NCBI RefSeq assembly: GCF_009827395.1
Contig: NZ_WTYX01000001.1
Coordinates: 1,741,722-1,805,721, forward strand
Length of the DNA stretch: 64,000 bases
Direction of reading: 5' to 3'
DNA from: Pontixanthobacter aquaemixtae
GTDB taxonomy: Bacteria > Pseudomonadota > Alphaproteobacteria > Sphingomonadales > Sphingomonadaceae
Shown here: positions 9,454 through 18,380 of the stretch, one piece after another
Numbering within the stretch: position 1 is the first letter of the stretch
Layout of the letters: each line of letters opens with the position of its first letter
Program-made: the position numbers and the translations under genes
The notes under the pieces: model-generated
What the model was told of the DNA's origin: nothing
What the model saw: only the letters and a program-made list of their open reading frames with translations
Databases searched by the model: none

Positions 9454-12400
9454 TTAGAACTCAACATTGACCGAAGCGAAGAACTCACGACCGTTATAAT
9501 CGTAACCTGCGCCCAGGGCAGTGTTTGCAATGTCGGTGATACCGCCTGCAAACGGGCTGACCTGTGGTGGTGCTGTGTCGAAAATATTGCTCACGCCGAG
9601 CAGGATTTCGAAGTTCGTTGCACGATAGCGAAGCGATGCCGTGTGCAGGAACTGCTCATCCGCGAAGCCAACCGGGCGACAGAACACCCCGTCACCGGCG
9701 ACAACGCCGTCTTGAACGCCGAACGCGTCGCGCGAACCGCCACCAAGACAGGTGCTGCCGGTCTGGCCGATGAACTGACCAGCTTCGTTATAACCGAATA
9801 CGTCGGAGAATTCGTCAATGACGTCCGGATCCTGATCAAAGCCGCCGATATAGCGGGTTGTCCAAGAGAAACGGAACTTGTCGATATCCGCCGAGAAGGT
9901 TGCACGGCCGGTCCACTTTTGCAGACCAACTTCACCCGCATCATCGTCGAATGTCTGATCGCCATTGTCGTTGATGAACAGCGAGCTCCGCTCGATCAGG
10001 TGGTTCGCACGAAGTGTCAGACCAAGATCAACCAGCGTGTTGCCGATAGCAACTTCTTTGCCGAAGCGGGCATTGAAGTCCATGCCGCGGACGCTTTCCT
10101 GGTTCAGGTTGATGAAGCCAGCAAAAATGTCCGAGACCAGCATTGAACCGGTAGATGCTACCGTAATACGGTCACAGAAGGTGCTCCGCTGTGCATCTTC
10201 GCGTGTGTAGCAGTCATTGATAATGAACTGCGGATTTGGCGAGATGATCGAGTCTTTCAACTTGATGTCGTAGTAGTTCGCGCCCAGCGCAACGTCCCAT
10301 CCGTCACCAAAGGTTTCTTCGAATGCGAAACCGGCAGTGAGCGAACGCGATGTTTCCGGATCGATATCCAGCGCACCACCGCGAGCGATTTCGACGCTTG
10401 CGGTTTGGATTGGTGGCAATGCGTTGCCCGTTGTCGGGTCGATTTGAAGACCAGCGGTTGTCGGATCACGACCTTCACGAATACATGCGTCCAAAATACG
10501 TTGGTCGCGGGTTTCGTTGGTTGGATCGTAAGTTCCGGTCGTAGCGTCGAAGGCGTTGTCCGGAACAGCGCATGGGTCAAACAGAGTGTTGAAGCCCGTT
10601 TGCGAACCAAGGAAGTTTTCGCGCAGGTTCGGTGCACGGAACGACGTACCGTAACTGAACTTGAGCAGCAGCGGTTCAATCGGGCGCCAACCGGCTTTGA
10701 TCGAATATGTGAAGTTGGTTCCGTAGAACTCTTCATCTGTCAGACGACCGGAAAGGTTCAGATTGAGCTCTTCAACCCAAGGCTTGCCCGCTTGAAGCGG
10801 AATGTCGATCTCACCAAAGACCTCTTTGATTTCCTTCGAACCGACAGCACCGCTATCGGCAAAGAAGCCAAAGAACAAACCGTTCGATGCCACGTCGCTG
10901 GCGATCGAATTGATTTTGTCACGGCGATATTCGACACCAAGCACGGCGCCGACCGGACCGGCAGGCAGATCGAACAGATCACCGGTTGCAAATGCGTTCC
11001 AGACGATTTGCTCGTAAGTGGTTTTGAACGACCGGTCACCGAACGCATAGGCACGTTCTGCTGCAGTCGCAAAATCACCTTGAGCAGAGTTCAGGACGCT
11101 CGGTGCAAACAGGTTAATCGGCACACAGCCCTGCGTCAGATCAGCAAGCGCTGCACTTGGGTTAGCAAGAGCAGAAGCATCACAAGGAGTGATTGCTGGC
11201 AGACCGCCGGTTACCTGGGCAATGAACGAGTTACCGACTGTTGCACCCGAGATGTAGTCGTCGGCAATTCCGTCACCGTTGTTGTCGAAGATGCCGTCAC
11301 CATCGAAGTCCTGGGTAGGGTCGATACCAAGCGCGAAAGCAAGTTTGTCTTCACGGATACCGCGGACATTCGAACGACCGTCAGCGAACGAGTAGACGAA
11401 TGAGGTGTCAAACGACCAGCTTGGCGAAATGAACGGAAGGTCGCCCTTGATACCGAAGACACCGCGATATTGCTCTTGCGTTACGTCGGTGTTGTTCCGG
11501 TCACCTTCAATCGCGAAGACTGGGCGAACCGAGATTGGGCCGAAGCCGGCAATGGCACCAAAGTTCGTGTCCGAACGGCAATCGACGCCAGAAACGTTGG
11601 TGTTACAGGGGTTGAATGGGTTGTTGTCCGGAACATGCGGGAAGATCTGGGCGAAGAATTCGTTTTCGCCGAAGATTTCTGCGCGCGTGTACATCGCTTC
11701 GAAATATGGTGTGATATTCGCTTCGCCAGGGAAGGTATACTCACCATAAGCAAGAACGTTGTAACGCTTTTGCTGGCTCAGGAACGTCTGCTCCGGGTTT
11801 GCACCGTTGAGGTTGTAGTCGTTCAGGAAGTCAATATCGCGAACGCCATCGCCGTCAAAGTCGATTGGACCGCCGAAGAATGACTCACTGTAACCCGGAA
11901 TGCCCGAGTTACCGGCCTGCCCACCAAAAGTGGTTTCGTCAAAATAGACCGAACCAACGTTTGTGAACGGGATAATGATACGGCCGTTGAAACCGTTCTG
12001 GATACATTCGCTGGTTGAGGTGGTGATCGCACCACCAGAGTCAGCGAGTGTGAGCGCCTGATCATCGATGCCCAAGCGGCGGATTTCACCAGTGTTGGTG
12101 ATATCAAGCTGGGTCGTACAACCGCGGAAGAACTCGCGGTCGCTCAGGCGGATGCTATCGCGGAAGTCATATTCCGCGCCGATGCCGAAGAAGCCACGGT
12201 CGGTGTTGAAGCCCCAAGCACCACCGATGGTGTAATCATCGCCGCCGCCCTCTGGGTTGATGTTGCCGAACGCGGTCAGTTCGAGACCGTCGAAGTCCTT
12301 CTTCAGGATTACGTTACCCACACCGGCAACAGCGTCAGAACCATAAACCGACGACGCACCGTCGAGCAGCAGGTCATAGCGTTCGATCAGGGTGCTTGGC

Positions 12401-12876
12401 AGCAGGTTCAGCGATGGAGCGGTAGGAGCGCCTTCCACACCAGCTGGCGCGAGGCGACGACCGTTGATCAGAAGCAGGGTGCGGTCAGCACCAAGGCCGC
12501 GAAGGTCAAGCGTTGTCGAGCCTGGGCCGTTGTTAAGAACAAAACCTTGGAATGTCGCGTCGATCTGAACGCCAGCAGCACTTTCAGAACGCTGCAGGAT
12601 CGATGTTGGATCGAAAAGGCCTGCTGCCTGCTCTTCGTCAGTCGTCAGGACCTGAAGCGGCGAAACGCTCGAGAACGTGTCGCGCTTAATACGCGAGCCG
12701 GTAACAACGATCGGAGTTCCGTCGCCTTGGCTGGCGGAGTCGTCGGTTACGTCTACCTGCTCTTCTTCATCCTCGTCAGGGGCATCCTGAGCGTAAGCCG
12801 GTGCCGATAGGACGAGCGCCATGGCCGAGACCGAATAGGCCAGGCCCTTCAATGTGTCTTCTTGAAACTTTTTCAT
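9454..12876 (-). CDS. TonB-dependent outer-membrane receptor
   Basis: A 1140-residue receptor. The signal peptide ends near APAYAQ (about residue 30). An acidic linker (DEDEEEQ) comes next, then the plug domain from about residue 55, with VVTGSRI as the TonB-box-like start, LDLRGLGADRTLLLINGRR and DGASSVYGSDAVAGVGNVI. The remaining 850 or so residues have alternating beta-barrel sequence and end with the terminal phenylalanine expected for BAM recognition (FFASVNVEF). The barrel loops contain paired cysteines and EF-hand-like runs such as DFDGDGIFDNNGDGIADD, which probably bind calcium. Its length and plug resemble the large sphingomonad receptors for peptides or oligosaccharides. The adjacent secreted peptidase points to peptides. 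No signalling N-terminal extension or linked sigma factor is seen. Confidence 0.93.
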   Translation of the reverse strand: MKKFQEDTLKGLAYSVSAMALVLSAPAYAQDAPDEDEEEQVDVTDDSASQGDGTPIVVTGSRIKRDTFSSVSPLQVLTTDEEQAAGLFDPTSILQRSESAAGVQIDATFQGFVLNNGPGSTTLDLRGLGADRTLLLINGRRLAPAGVEGAPTAPSLNLLPSTLIERYDLLLDGASSVYGSDAVAGVGNVILKKDFDGLELTAFGNINPEGGGDDYTIGGAWGFNTDRGFFGIGAEYDFRDSIRLSDREFFRGCTTQLDITNTGEIRRLGIDDQALTLADSGGAITTSTSECIQNGFNGRIIIPFTNVGSVYFDETTFGGQAGNSGIPGYSESFFGGPIDFDGDGVRDIDFLNDYNLNGANPEQTFLSQQKRYNVLAYGEYTFPGEANITPYFEAMYTRAEIFGENEFFAQIFPHVPDNNPFNPCNTNVSGVDCRSDTNFGAIAGFGPISVRPVFAIEGDRNNTDVTQEQYRGVFGIKGDLPFISPSWSFDTSFVYSFADGRSNVRGIREDKLAFALGIDPTQDFDGDGIFDNNGDGIADDYISGATVGNSFIAQVTGGLPAITPCDASALANPSAALADLTQGCVPINLFAPSVLNSAQGDFATAAERAYAFGDRSFKTTYEQIVWNAFATGDLFDLPAGPVGAVLGVEYRRDKINSIASDVASNGLFFGFFADSGAVGSKEIKEVFGEIDIPLQAGKPWVEELNLNLSGRLTDEEFYGTNFTYSIKAGWRPIEPLLLKFSYGTSFRAPNLRENFLGSQTGFNTLFDPCAVPDNAFDATTGTYDPTNETRDQRILDACIREGRDPTTAGLQIDPTTGNALPPIQTASVEIARGGALDIDPETSRSLTAGFAFEETFGDGWDVALGANYYDIKLKDSIISPNPQFIINDCYTREDAQRSTFCDRITVASTGSMLVSDIFAGFINLNQESVRGMDFNARFGKEVAIGNTLVDLGLTLRANHLIERSSLFINDNGDQTFDDDAGEVGLQKWTGRATFSADIDKFRFSWTTRYIGGFDQDPDVIDEFSDVFGYNEAGQFIGQTGSTCLGGGSRDAFGVQDGVVAGDGVFCRPVGFADEQFLHTASLRYRATNFEILLGVSNIFDTAPPQVSPFAGGITDIANTALGAGYDYNGREFFASVNVEF

Positions 12877-13766
12877 AAGTACTCCGATTGCGACAGACAG
12901 GGAGTTCAGCTTGCTTAACCTTCAATTCAGCCAAGCTCACAAATAAGATTGCAAGCCATCGGCGAATCGCACAGTTTTTCTGGTGCCTCTTCCCCTTGAC
13001 CGCAGCGTAGTGCCGCAGGGGCGCAACCTTGTCAAAGCGCCTCAACGCTTTTCATCTTCATGTTGCGTTAATCACACAGTCAGGGTTCAGTCACGGTTCC
13101 AAACCGGCTTTTTTGGGACAGATTTGCCTGCAATTCGCTCTGCAGATGAATGGTCTGCCCGCTCGGGCCAAGGATTTCCAAACAAGTGGCGCTCAAGCGA
13201 TTCGGTCAGAATTATCGCCAGAACCAAAATTTGGCGGCCGGCGAGCAAAAAGCAAAACCTGCCCGCCACATGCCCAAAAATGAGACCCGATTTCGGCCTG
13301 AATCGCGCACCTAAATGTCAATTTGACAGCTTCACACCTGGCAATTTCAGCTAGACCACAGAGCCAAGAGACCAGCTTCACCCACCGACTTAAGCGTTCA
13401 ATAAAATGTCGAGAATATCCAAGTATTATTTCTCGTTTATTTAGCGAAAGACTTGATTAACTTGACTTCAGTCAGATAGTTTTGGTGGTTAACAACTAAG
13501 CCTTTGGGCTTAACTTATTTCTCAAATATTGATTTTTCTATTCATCGCAAAAAATGCACAGATGGCAGTTATTGGTTTGAGAGAATCGCGATGAACTGTG
13601 ACTTTTTTCGTGGTTGCAAGATTTTTGAGTCAAAACTGGCTCCAACAATACAATTTGTCCGATGCATTACTTCATTTTTATGCATCTATACTGCAGTAGG
13701 CGGTGGCAACCGCTTTCTGCAATGGGTTTGTGCGCCTGAAACTTGTTGCGAGGGATTGTTCACCGG
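12877..13766. other. Long AT-rich intergenic region between divergent transcription units
   Basis: About 890 bases with no convincing gene. The left part (12877-13370) carries the leader of the minus-strand TonB receptor gene. The right part (13371-13742) is visibly richer in A+T than the rest of the window, with T-runs such as the one in GTGACTTTTTTCG, and lies upstream of the large plus-strand operon. It is the natural place for that operon's promoter and control sites. Short open frames here have no ribosome binding site or protein-like composition. I could not assign a clear -35/-10 pair. Confidence 0.6.
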
Positions 13767-16613
13767 ATGCCAGAGGCGGAAGCATTCTTTATAAATAAGC
13801 AGTTGCAAGCGCTCGATCCGCTTGCCCTTATCCGCCAAACCTTTTCCGAGCGAGAAGCCTTTCTCGCCGCCAAAGAGAAAATCACCAATACCGATATCCC
13901 TTTGGTGCCACCGGGGCAATTTACCACTGGCGTCACCTACCCTTCTGCCAAAGAAGGTAAACCCGAATGGCATCTACCCCATTACATCTTGCACCGGCAA
14001 AATGACCGCTGGTCGACCAACCTCACGCTTAATCGCGCGACTTCTGATCCGGGCGCGCCAATAGGTAGTCTGTCGATTGATCTGCAATCGCTGCCTCCGC
14101 CTGCCGGGCATGCGACAAGCCGCGCGATTCCGCACACATTGGCGCTCCGCCTGGGCTTCCACGTGCCGGTGGTCGGCGACCCGGCCACCGACAGCCCTGC
14201 CCCGCGCCCAGAAGGCGCCGCAGAATTCGCCGGTGACTGGGAGAATCTAGATCCCGATACAATCGGCATTGTCAAACTGGAAATCGCCCCAAACGGGCCC
14301 GACGATCTCATCGTCGTCGCTCACGAGAATTGTCCGCCAAAGCGCTGCATAGTCGGAAAGGAGCTGGCGCAATTCGTCGATGGCAAAGCGATGGTTTCCT
14401 TCCGCAGTGAAGCCAAAACGGTTTCATTGCACTTGAGCCGGGAAGGCGATCATCTGGTCGTCTCCGAACATGTCGACATTCACGATCCGCAGTCTCCCGG
14501 CGACTATCTGACGACGCATATATTCATGCTCAAACGGGCGATCCGCGATCTGCCTATCATCTGGATGGATCTTGGCACTCCCGATCCGGTCACCGGCAAT
14601 GTGCGCCGGTCCGTCACCCAGATACCCGATCACCAGACATATGCGCGCATCCTGTCAGTCATGACCGATCCTGTGCATGCTGCGCGGCTGGAGCTTACCT
14701 GTTCGGCGACGGTGGGGCAGCGCATCATGCGCCAGGTCTTTGTCGGAAATCTCCGGACAGCCGATTTTGTGGCGGAGACTGGCAAAAAATCCTTCGAAAT
14801 GGATCAGATAGTTGCGGCAACGATCCGAAACCAATTGGCTGCTGCTGTCCTGAACAATCCCGCGGATCTCAACAGCTTCAGTACTATCTTCGAAGTCCAC
14901 AAACCTGCAACTCTGCCCCCTCCTACACCGCCTCCACCGCCGCCGCACCGTGGCGATCTGGGGAGCATTCTAATTGGCGGGCTTGTATCCGGCCTCTTGC
15001 GCGGAAACTCTTCCGGTACGACGAGCGATTTCCGCAGTAGCTCGCGGTCCGAAGTTTCCGCGCGCTCCTCGCATATGTCCTCAGCGAGCAGAGAGGCCAT
15101 TTCGTCGCGCAATCGCGCGCGCGTGGACGCTGCCGAGCGATTCAGAATGGCACGCGATGCCGCGGGGACCGGGAACGCGGCACGGGCCGCCCTTCCCGCG
15201 ACCAATGCAGCAGCAACCTTGAAGATCGAGCAAGTCGCAAAGGAATCGCTGATAGATCGCAAGCTGCCGCGCCACACGCTTGTGGAGCCGACCGGCGAAC
15301 CGGTTTTGACCCGGCGCGGTGACAGCGCGGTCCAGATCGTTGCCCCCTTCACCTTCGATCTACAGCGTCATGCATATATGTTCGATATGCCCCCGGAAAA
15401 CGCACAGGGGCTGGTCTTGCTGCGGCACGAAGTGAGCACCGGCGGACGAACCGCCAGCTTCTTCCAGGAGGGTCTGGACAGCAAACTCTATTATTACGAA
15501 CCCGAGGAGTTCCGCCTCGCCCGCGATGACAATGCGCCATTTGCGCCATCGATGCTGTTCCACCTTAGCGAAGTGGTAGACCCAGAGGCAGATGAGGGCG
15601 AGGGAATCGCTTTCGAAGTCACCCTGACCTATCGCGCGGTTCCCTATATCAATCCGTCTTTACTCACACAGGCGCGCGCCGAATTCGGTCCGGATGCGCG
15701 CTTCGCCCCGATTTCGCCAACGATCAATTCGCTAACCATCAGCCTGCCCGGCGAAAGCGGAGCGGCTGACATCGTCCTTCGCGACGAAGCCGAGGTCGAT
15801 TTCAGCAACGGCATCAGCGACATGATCAACCTGACCGAAGATCAGTATTTGCAGTTCACACGCGCGCTGCAAACTGCTTCGGGCATCGGACTGGAAGGCC
15901 ATGTCGAGGCGGTCCTGATGGACGGCACGATTGCAAGCGTACCCGTCAGGGTCGGCCTGCGGGACAGTGCCGAGTTTGCATTCGATCATGCGGTGGACAG
16001 CGTGGACGCGAACACGGCCCGCGTGACATTGCGTAACCGGATCGAAAGCCCGGTGCGCATCGATCATATCCACGATGTTGCTTTGCCCGACGGCGCATCT
16101 GCCGCGCCAACCCAATTGGCCTCTGCCGACCCGATCGAACCCGGCGCAACGACCAATGTCGACTTTGCGCTGAACCCGCCGGGCACGCCATCAGCATCGC
16201 TTGATCCGCAATTCGATGCGTCTGTCCTGCCCGACTTTCTTGCGATCCTCAGCCAAACGACCATCACGCAAGGCTACTCTGATCGTGACTTCTCGATTGA
16301 TGTCAGCATTGACCCCGCCTTCTTTGCCTCCGCCGCATCCGATCTGGGCCCGCTGACCGCGATAGAGATCGCGTTTCGGACCCTGGAAGAGCCCGTTCTG
16401 CTCACCGCGGCGCAGCCGAGCCAGACGGTAACCCTGCCGATGCCGCTGTTGCTGTTCATCACCAATGCCAGCGACGCGCAGCATTACAGCTATCAAATCA
16501 CCGACATTCATGGCGGCGAACGCGGCGAGGCAACCGCCTACACCGCTGGCAGCGGCAATCTGGAAGTCACTCCGGTCGCAGGTGCCAACCCGTTTGGAGG
16601 AGGCTTCGGGTGA
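13767..16613 (+). CDS. Large protein of unknown function, first gene of the paralogue operon
   Basis: A 948-residue protein I do not recognise, with no signal peptide. An N-terminal region (about 1-370) is followed by a proline run (PPPTPPPPPP, about 384-393), a short Gly/Leu hydrophobic stretch and a Ser/Arg-rich linker (about 412-470). The C-terminal half (about 520-940) seems distantly related to the other operon proteins. Its KLYYYEPEEFRLARDDNAPF followed by beta-rich sequence parallels their FYYVP...I.VDD.G.P pattern, and a module resembling their tandem repeats lies near the end. ATG at 13767 is chosen with GAGGGA upstream; a TTG 24 bases earlier would add eight residues. The next gene overlaps its stop (TGATG), indicating translational coupling. 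Confidence 0.75.
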   Translation: MPEAEAFFINKQLQALDPLALIRQTFSEREAFLAAKEKITNTDIPLVPPGQFTTGVTYPSAKEGKPEWHLPHYILHRQNDRWSTNLTLNRATSDPGAPIGSLSIDLQSLPPPAGHATSRAIPHTLALRLGFHVPVVGDPATDSPAPRPEGAAEFAGDWENLDPDTIGIVKLEIAPNGPDDLIVVAHENCPPKRCIVGKELAQFVDGKAMVSFRSEAKTVSLHLSREGDHLVVSEHVDIHDPQSPGDYLTTHIFMLKRAIRDLPIIWMDLGTPDPVTGNVRRSVTQIPDHQTYARILSVMTDPVHAARLELTCSATVGQRIMRQVFVGNLRTADFVAETGKKSFEMDQIVAATIRNQLAAAVLNNPADLNSFSTIFEVHKPATLPPPTPPPPPPHRGDLGSILIGGLVSGLLRGNSSGTTSDFRSSSRSEVSARSSHMSSASREAISSRNRARVDAAERFRMARDAAGTGNAARAALPATNAAATLKIEQVAKESLIDRKLPRHTLVEPTGEPVLTRRGDSAVQIVAPFTFDLQRHAYMFDMPPENAQGLVLLRHEVSTGGRTASFFQEGLDSKLYYYEPEEFRLARDDNAPFAPSMLFHLSEVVDPEADEGEGIAFEVTLTYRAVPYINPSLLTQARAEFGPDARFAPISPTINSLTISLPGESGAADIVLRDEAEVDFSNGISDMINLTEDQYLQFTRALQTASGIGLEGHVEAVLMDGTIASVPVRVGLRDSAEFAFDHAVDSVDANTARVTLRNRIESPVRIDHIHDVALPDGASAAPTQLASADPIEPGATTNVDFALNPPGTPSASLDPQFDASVLPDFLAILSQTTITQGYSDRDFSIDVSIDPAFFASAASDLGPLTAIEIAFRTLEEPVLLTAAQPSQTVTLPMPLLLFITNASDAQHYSYQITDIHGGERGEATAYTAGSGNLEVTPVAGANPFGGGFG

Positions 16614-18346
16614 TGGTGCTGGATATGCCTCTTGGACAGTCTCAAGGCGTTTTCGCAGATAGCGATCAACCCGGATTGGTTCATGCGCTGCCTGACGGCT
16701 TGGAAGTCGCTTCAGATCCTGCGGGGCAGGCTGAGCTCAGCCTGTCGCTTCATCGCGGAGCAGGCCGCGGGGGCGGTGTATTTCAGGCACGATGGACGCC
16801 GGTGCGCAAACCCGCAACAGCGCCGGCGCAGATCGGTTGGCAGTTAGCGACAGCGAGTTCGGCTCGACTTAGGATAATTGCGCGCACGCCAGTGACCGCG
16901 CTCGCGGAACTCGCCGCATGGCGTGACATTGTGCTCGATGGAGAAGGCGGTGCGATCGCGACCATCCGTTTGTCGCAGCACGAGGCCGAAATCATGCGCG
17001 ACCTTGCGCTGGGGGACAGCAACCCGCTTCAGATTGAGCTGGAACTTGCAATGCCCGGTATCGTGGGCGGGCTGCCTTTCATCGCTGAACTGCAAACGGA
17101 AGCGGTGCACGGCCTGCTGTCGGCGCAGTTTGGGGCAAACCCTGCCGATGAGAATGAGATCAAGGCAGCATTCCAATCCATACCCAAAGCCATGCTCAGC
17201 TTCCGTCGCAACGGGTCGGGTCGCAATCCGGGCGATGACGCCCTCAGGAATGAGCTGGCGCAGCGCGCAATCTACGCCATGTTTGAACCGTCTAGCGAAG
17301 TTCCCGGACAATACACCTTTGGTGAGCTTCCACCGCAAAGCCCTTTGTCGATCCGGCTCGACTTACCCCGCCGTGACCAGCACATAACCCGCGTTTCATG
17401 GTCTTTCCGCGAATTCGTGGCCAGCTTGGAAAATGACGATGCCATCGCGCGTCATTTCCCCCAACGCGATGATATCAGGCCGTTTGACACGGTAGAAATA
17501 TCTGCACTCAATCAGGTCCCGCTTGATAGCAGTCACGTGCAAAGGTTGCGCGTCGATCTAGAATTTACCGGGCGAACGGGAACGCCGGTTCACGAAACGA
17601 TCGAATTTCGTCCGGGAGATCCGTTGATCAAGCGGATTTCTGCCACCTGGCCATCTCTGACCCATCGCTTCGAGATGCGCAGCAAGCTGACTGCATTCGT
17701 GACGCAGCCCGTCGGGTTTCGAGGCCCCGCCTTCGCCTGGCCAGATCCAGCGCAATTCTCCGACGCTGCCGATCCACTGGCAATTGATCTCAGTTCCAGC
17801 CGGCTAGGCTTGGCGATGACCGAAATTCGCGCGCTCGACGGCCTATTCGATCTCTGCGCGTCATGCACATACCGGCTGAATTTCGGCCCTAGAGAATTTG
17901 AGGGCACTCTGGATCCTTCGCGGATGCGCGGCTTTGTGATGTATCCGGCGGGCGGGCCGGTGCCCAATGTGACAATTGTCGCGCACCCGATCGACCCATC
18001 CCATTCTGACGTCATCGTGCATGACGGGCCGCCCGAAGGCGGCCAGGTGCTCATTTCGCCGCTCGAAGCGCAGCGCCGGGAACCGCTGTGGGTCGAGGCG
18101 CAAATTGCAGATCCTGAAATCCCCTATGCCGTGATCGAAATTCGCAGCTCCGAAGGCGCGCGCATCACCACACGCATAGTTCGCCCGGGCCAACCAGCGC
18201 GCATCGCCCGCTGGCCCAGCCTGTTTGCCCCGCTTGCCTACGAACACCGACTTTCGGTGGTTCGCCGAGACGCCGAGGGCCGCACCAAACCGATCGAGAC
18301 CGAAGAATGGACCCCAGGCACCGCGCCGGTCCTGACCATCAATTGA
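16613..18346 (+). CDS. Unknown protein, shortened paralogue of the operon family
   Basis: A 577-residue protein with no signal peptide and no recognised domain. Residues 110-160 (AIATIRLSQHEAEIMRDLAL, then PLQIELELAMPG) parallel the segment AVMIELTEAGATFMQQTLVE of the 911-residue paralogue, so it appears to be a shorter, diverged member. One or more repeat-like beta modules lie between about 290 and 560. A CxxC pair (LCASCTY) is at about 414-420. The start is the ATG at 16613, overlapping the previous stop, with GGAGGAGG nine bases upstream; a GTG one codon earlier is possible. The assignment to the family rests on pattern reading, not on an alignment score. Confidence 0.72.
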   Translation: MVLDMPLGQSQGVFADSDQPGLVHALPDGLEVASDPAGQAELSLSLHRGAGRGGGVFQARWTPVRKPATAPAQIGWQLATASSARLRIIARTPVTALAELAAWRDIVLDGEGGAIATIRLSQHEAEIMRDLALGDSNPLQIELELAMPGIVGGLPFIAELQTEAVHGLLSAQFGANPADENEIKAAFQSIPKAMLSFRRNGSGRNPGDDALRNELAQRAIYAMFEPSSEVPGQYTFGELPPQSPLSIRLDLPRRDQHITRVSWSFREFVASLENDDAIARHFPQRDDIRPFDTVEISALNQVPLDSSHVQRLRVDLEFTGRTGTPVHETIEFRPGDPLIKRISATWPSLTHRFEMRSKLTAFVTQPVGFRGPAFAWPDPAQFSDAADPLAIDLSSSRLGLAMTEIRALDGLFDLCASCTYRLNFGPREFEGTLDPSRMRGFVMYPAGGPVPNVTIVAHPIDPSHSDVIVHDGPPEGGQVLISPLEAQRREPLWVEAQIADPEIPYAVIEIRSSEGARITTRIVRPGQPARIARWPSLFAPLAYEHRLSVVRRDAEGRTKPIETEEWTPGTAPVLTIN

Positions 18347-18380
18347 ACCAGCCCGCCATGGGCCAAAGGAGAAGAGCCAA

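Noticed and set aside
10405-11403. 332-codon plus-strand open frame
   Set aside because: It is antisense to the TonB receptor barrel and has no protein-like motifs.
13029-13354. Short open frames in the intergenic region before the operon
   Set aside because: Composition is low in complexity or unlike protein, with no ribosome binding site, and overlapping frames compete. No support for a gene.
16750-18300. Idea that the 577-residue protein is an unrelated insert in the operon
   Set aside because: The AIATIRLSQHEAEIMRDLAL segment and beta modules parallel the other members, so it is better seen as a shortened paralogue.
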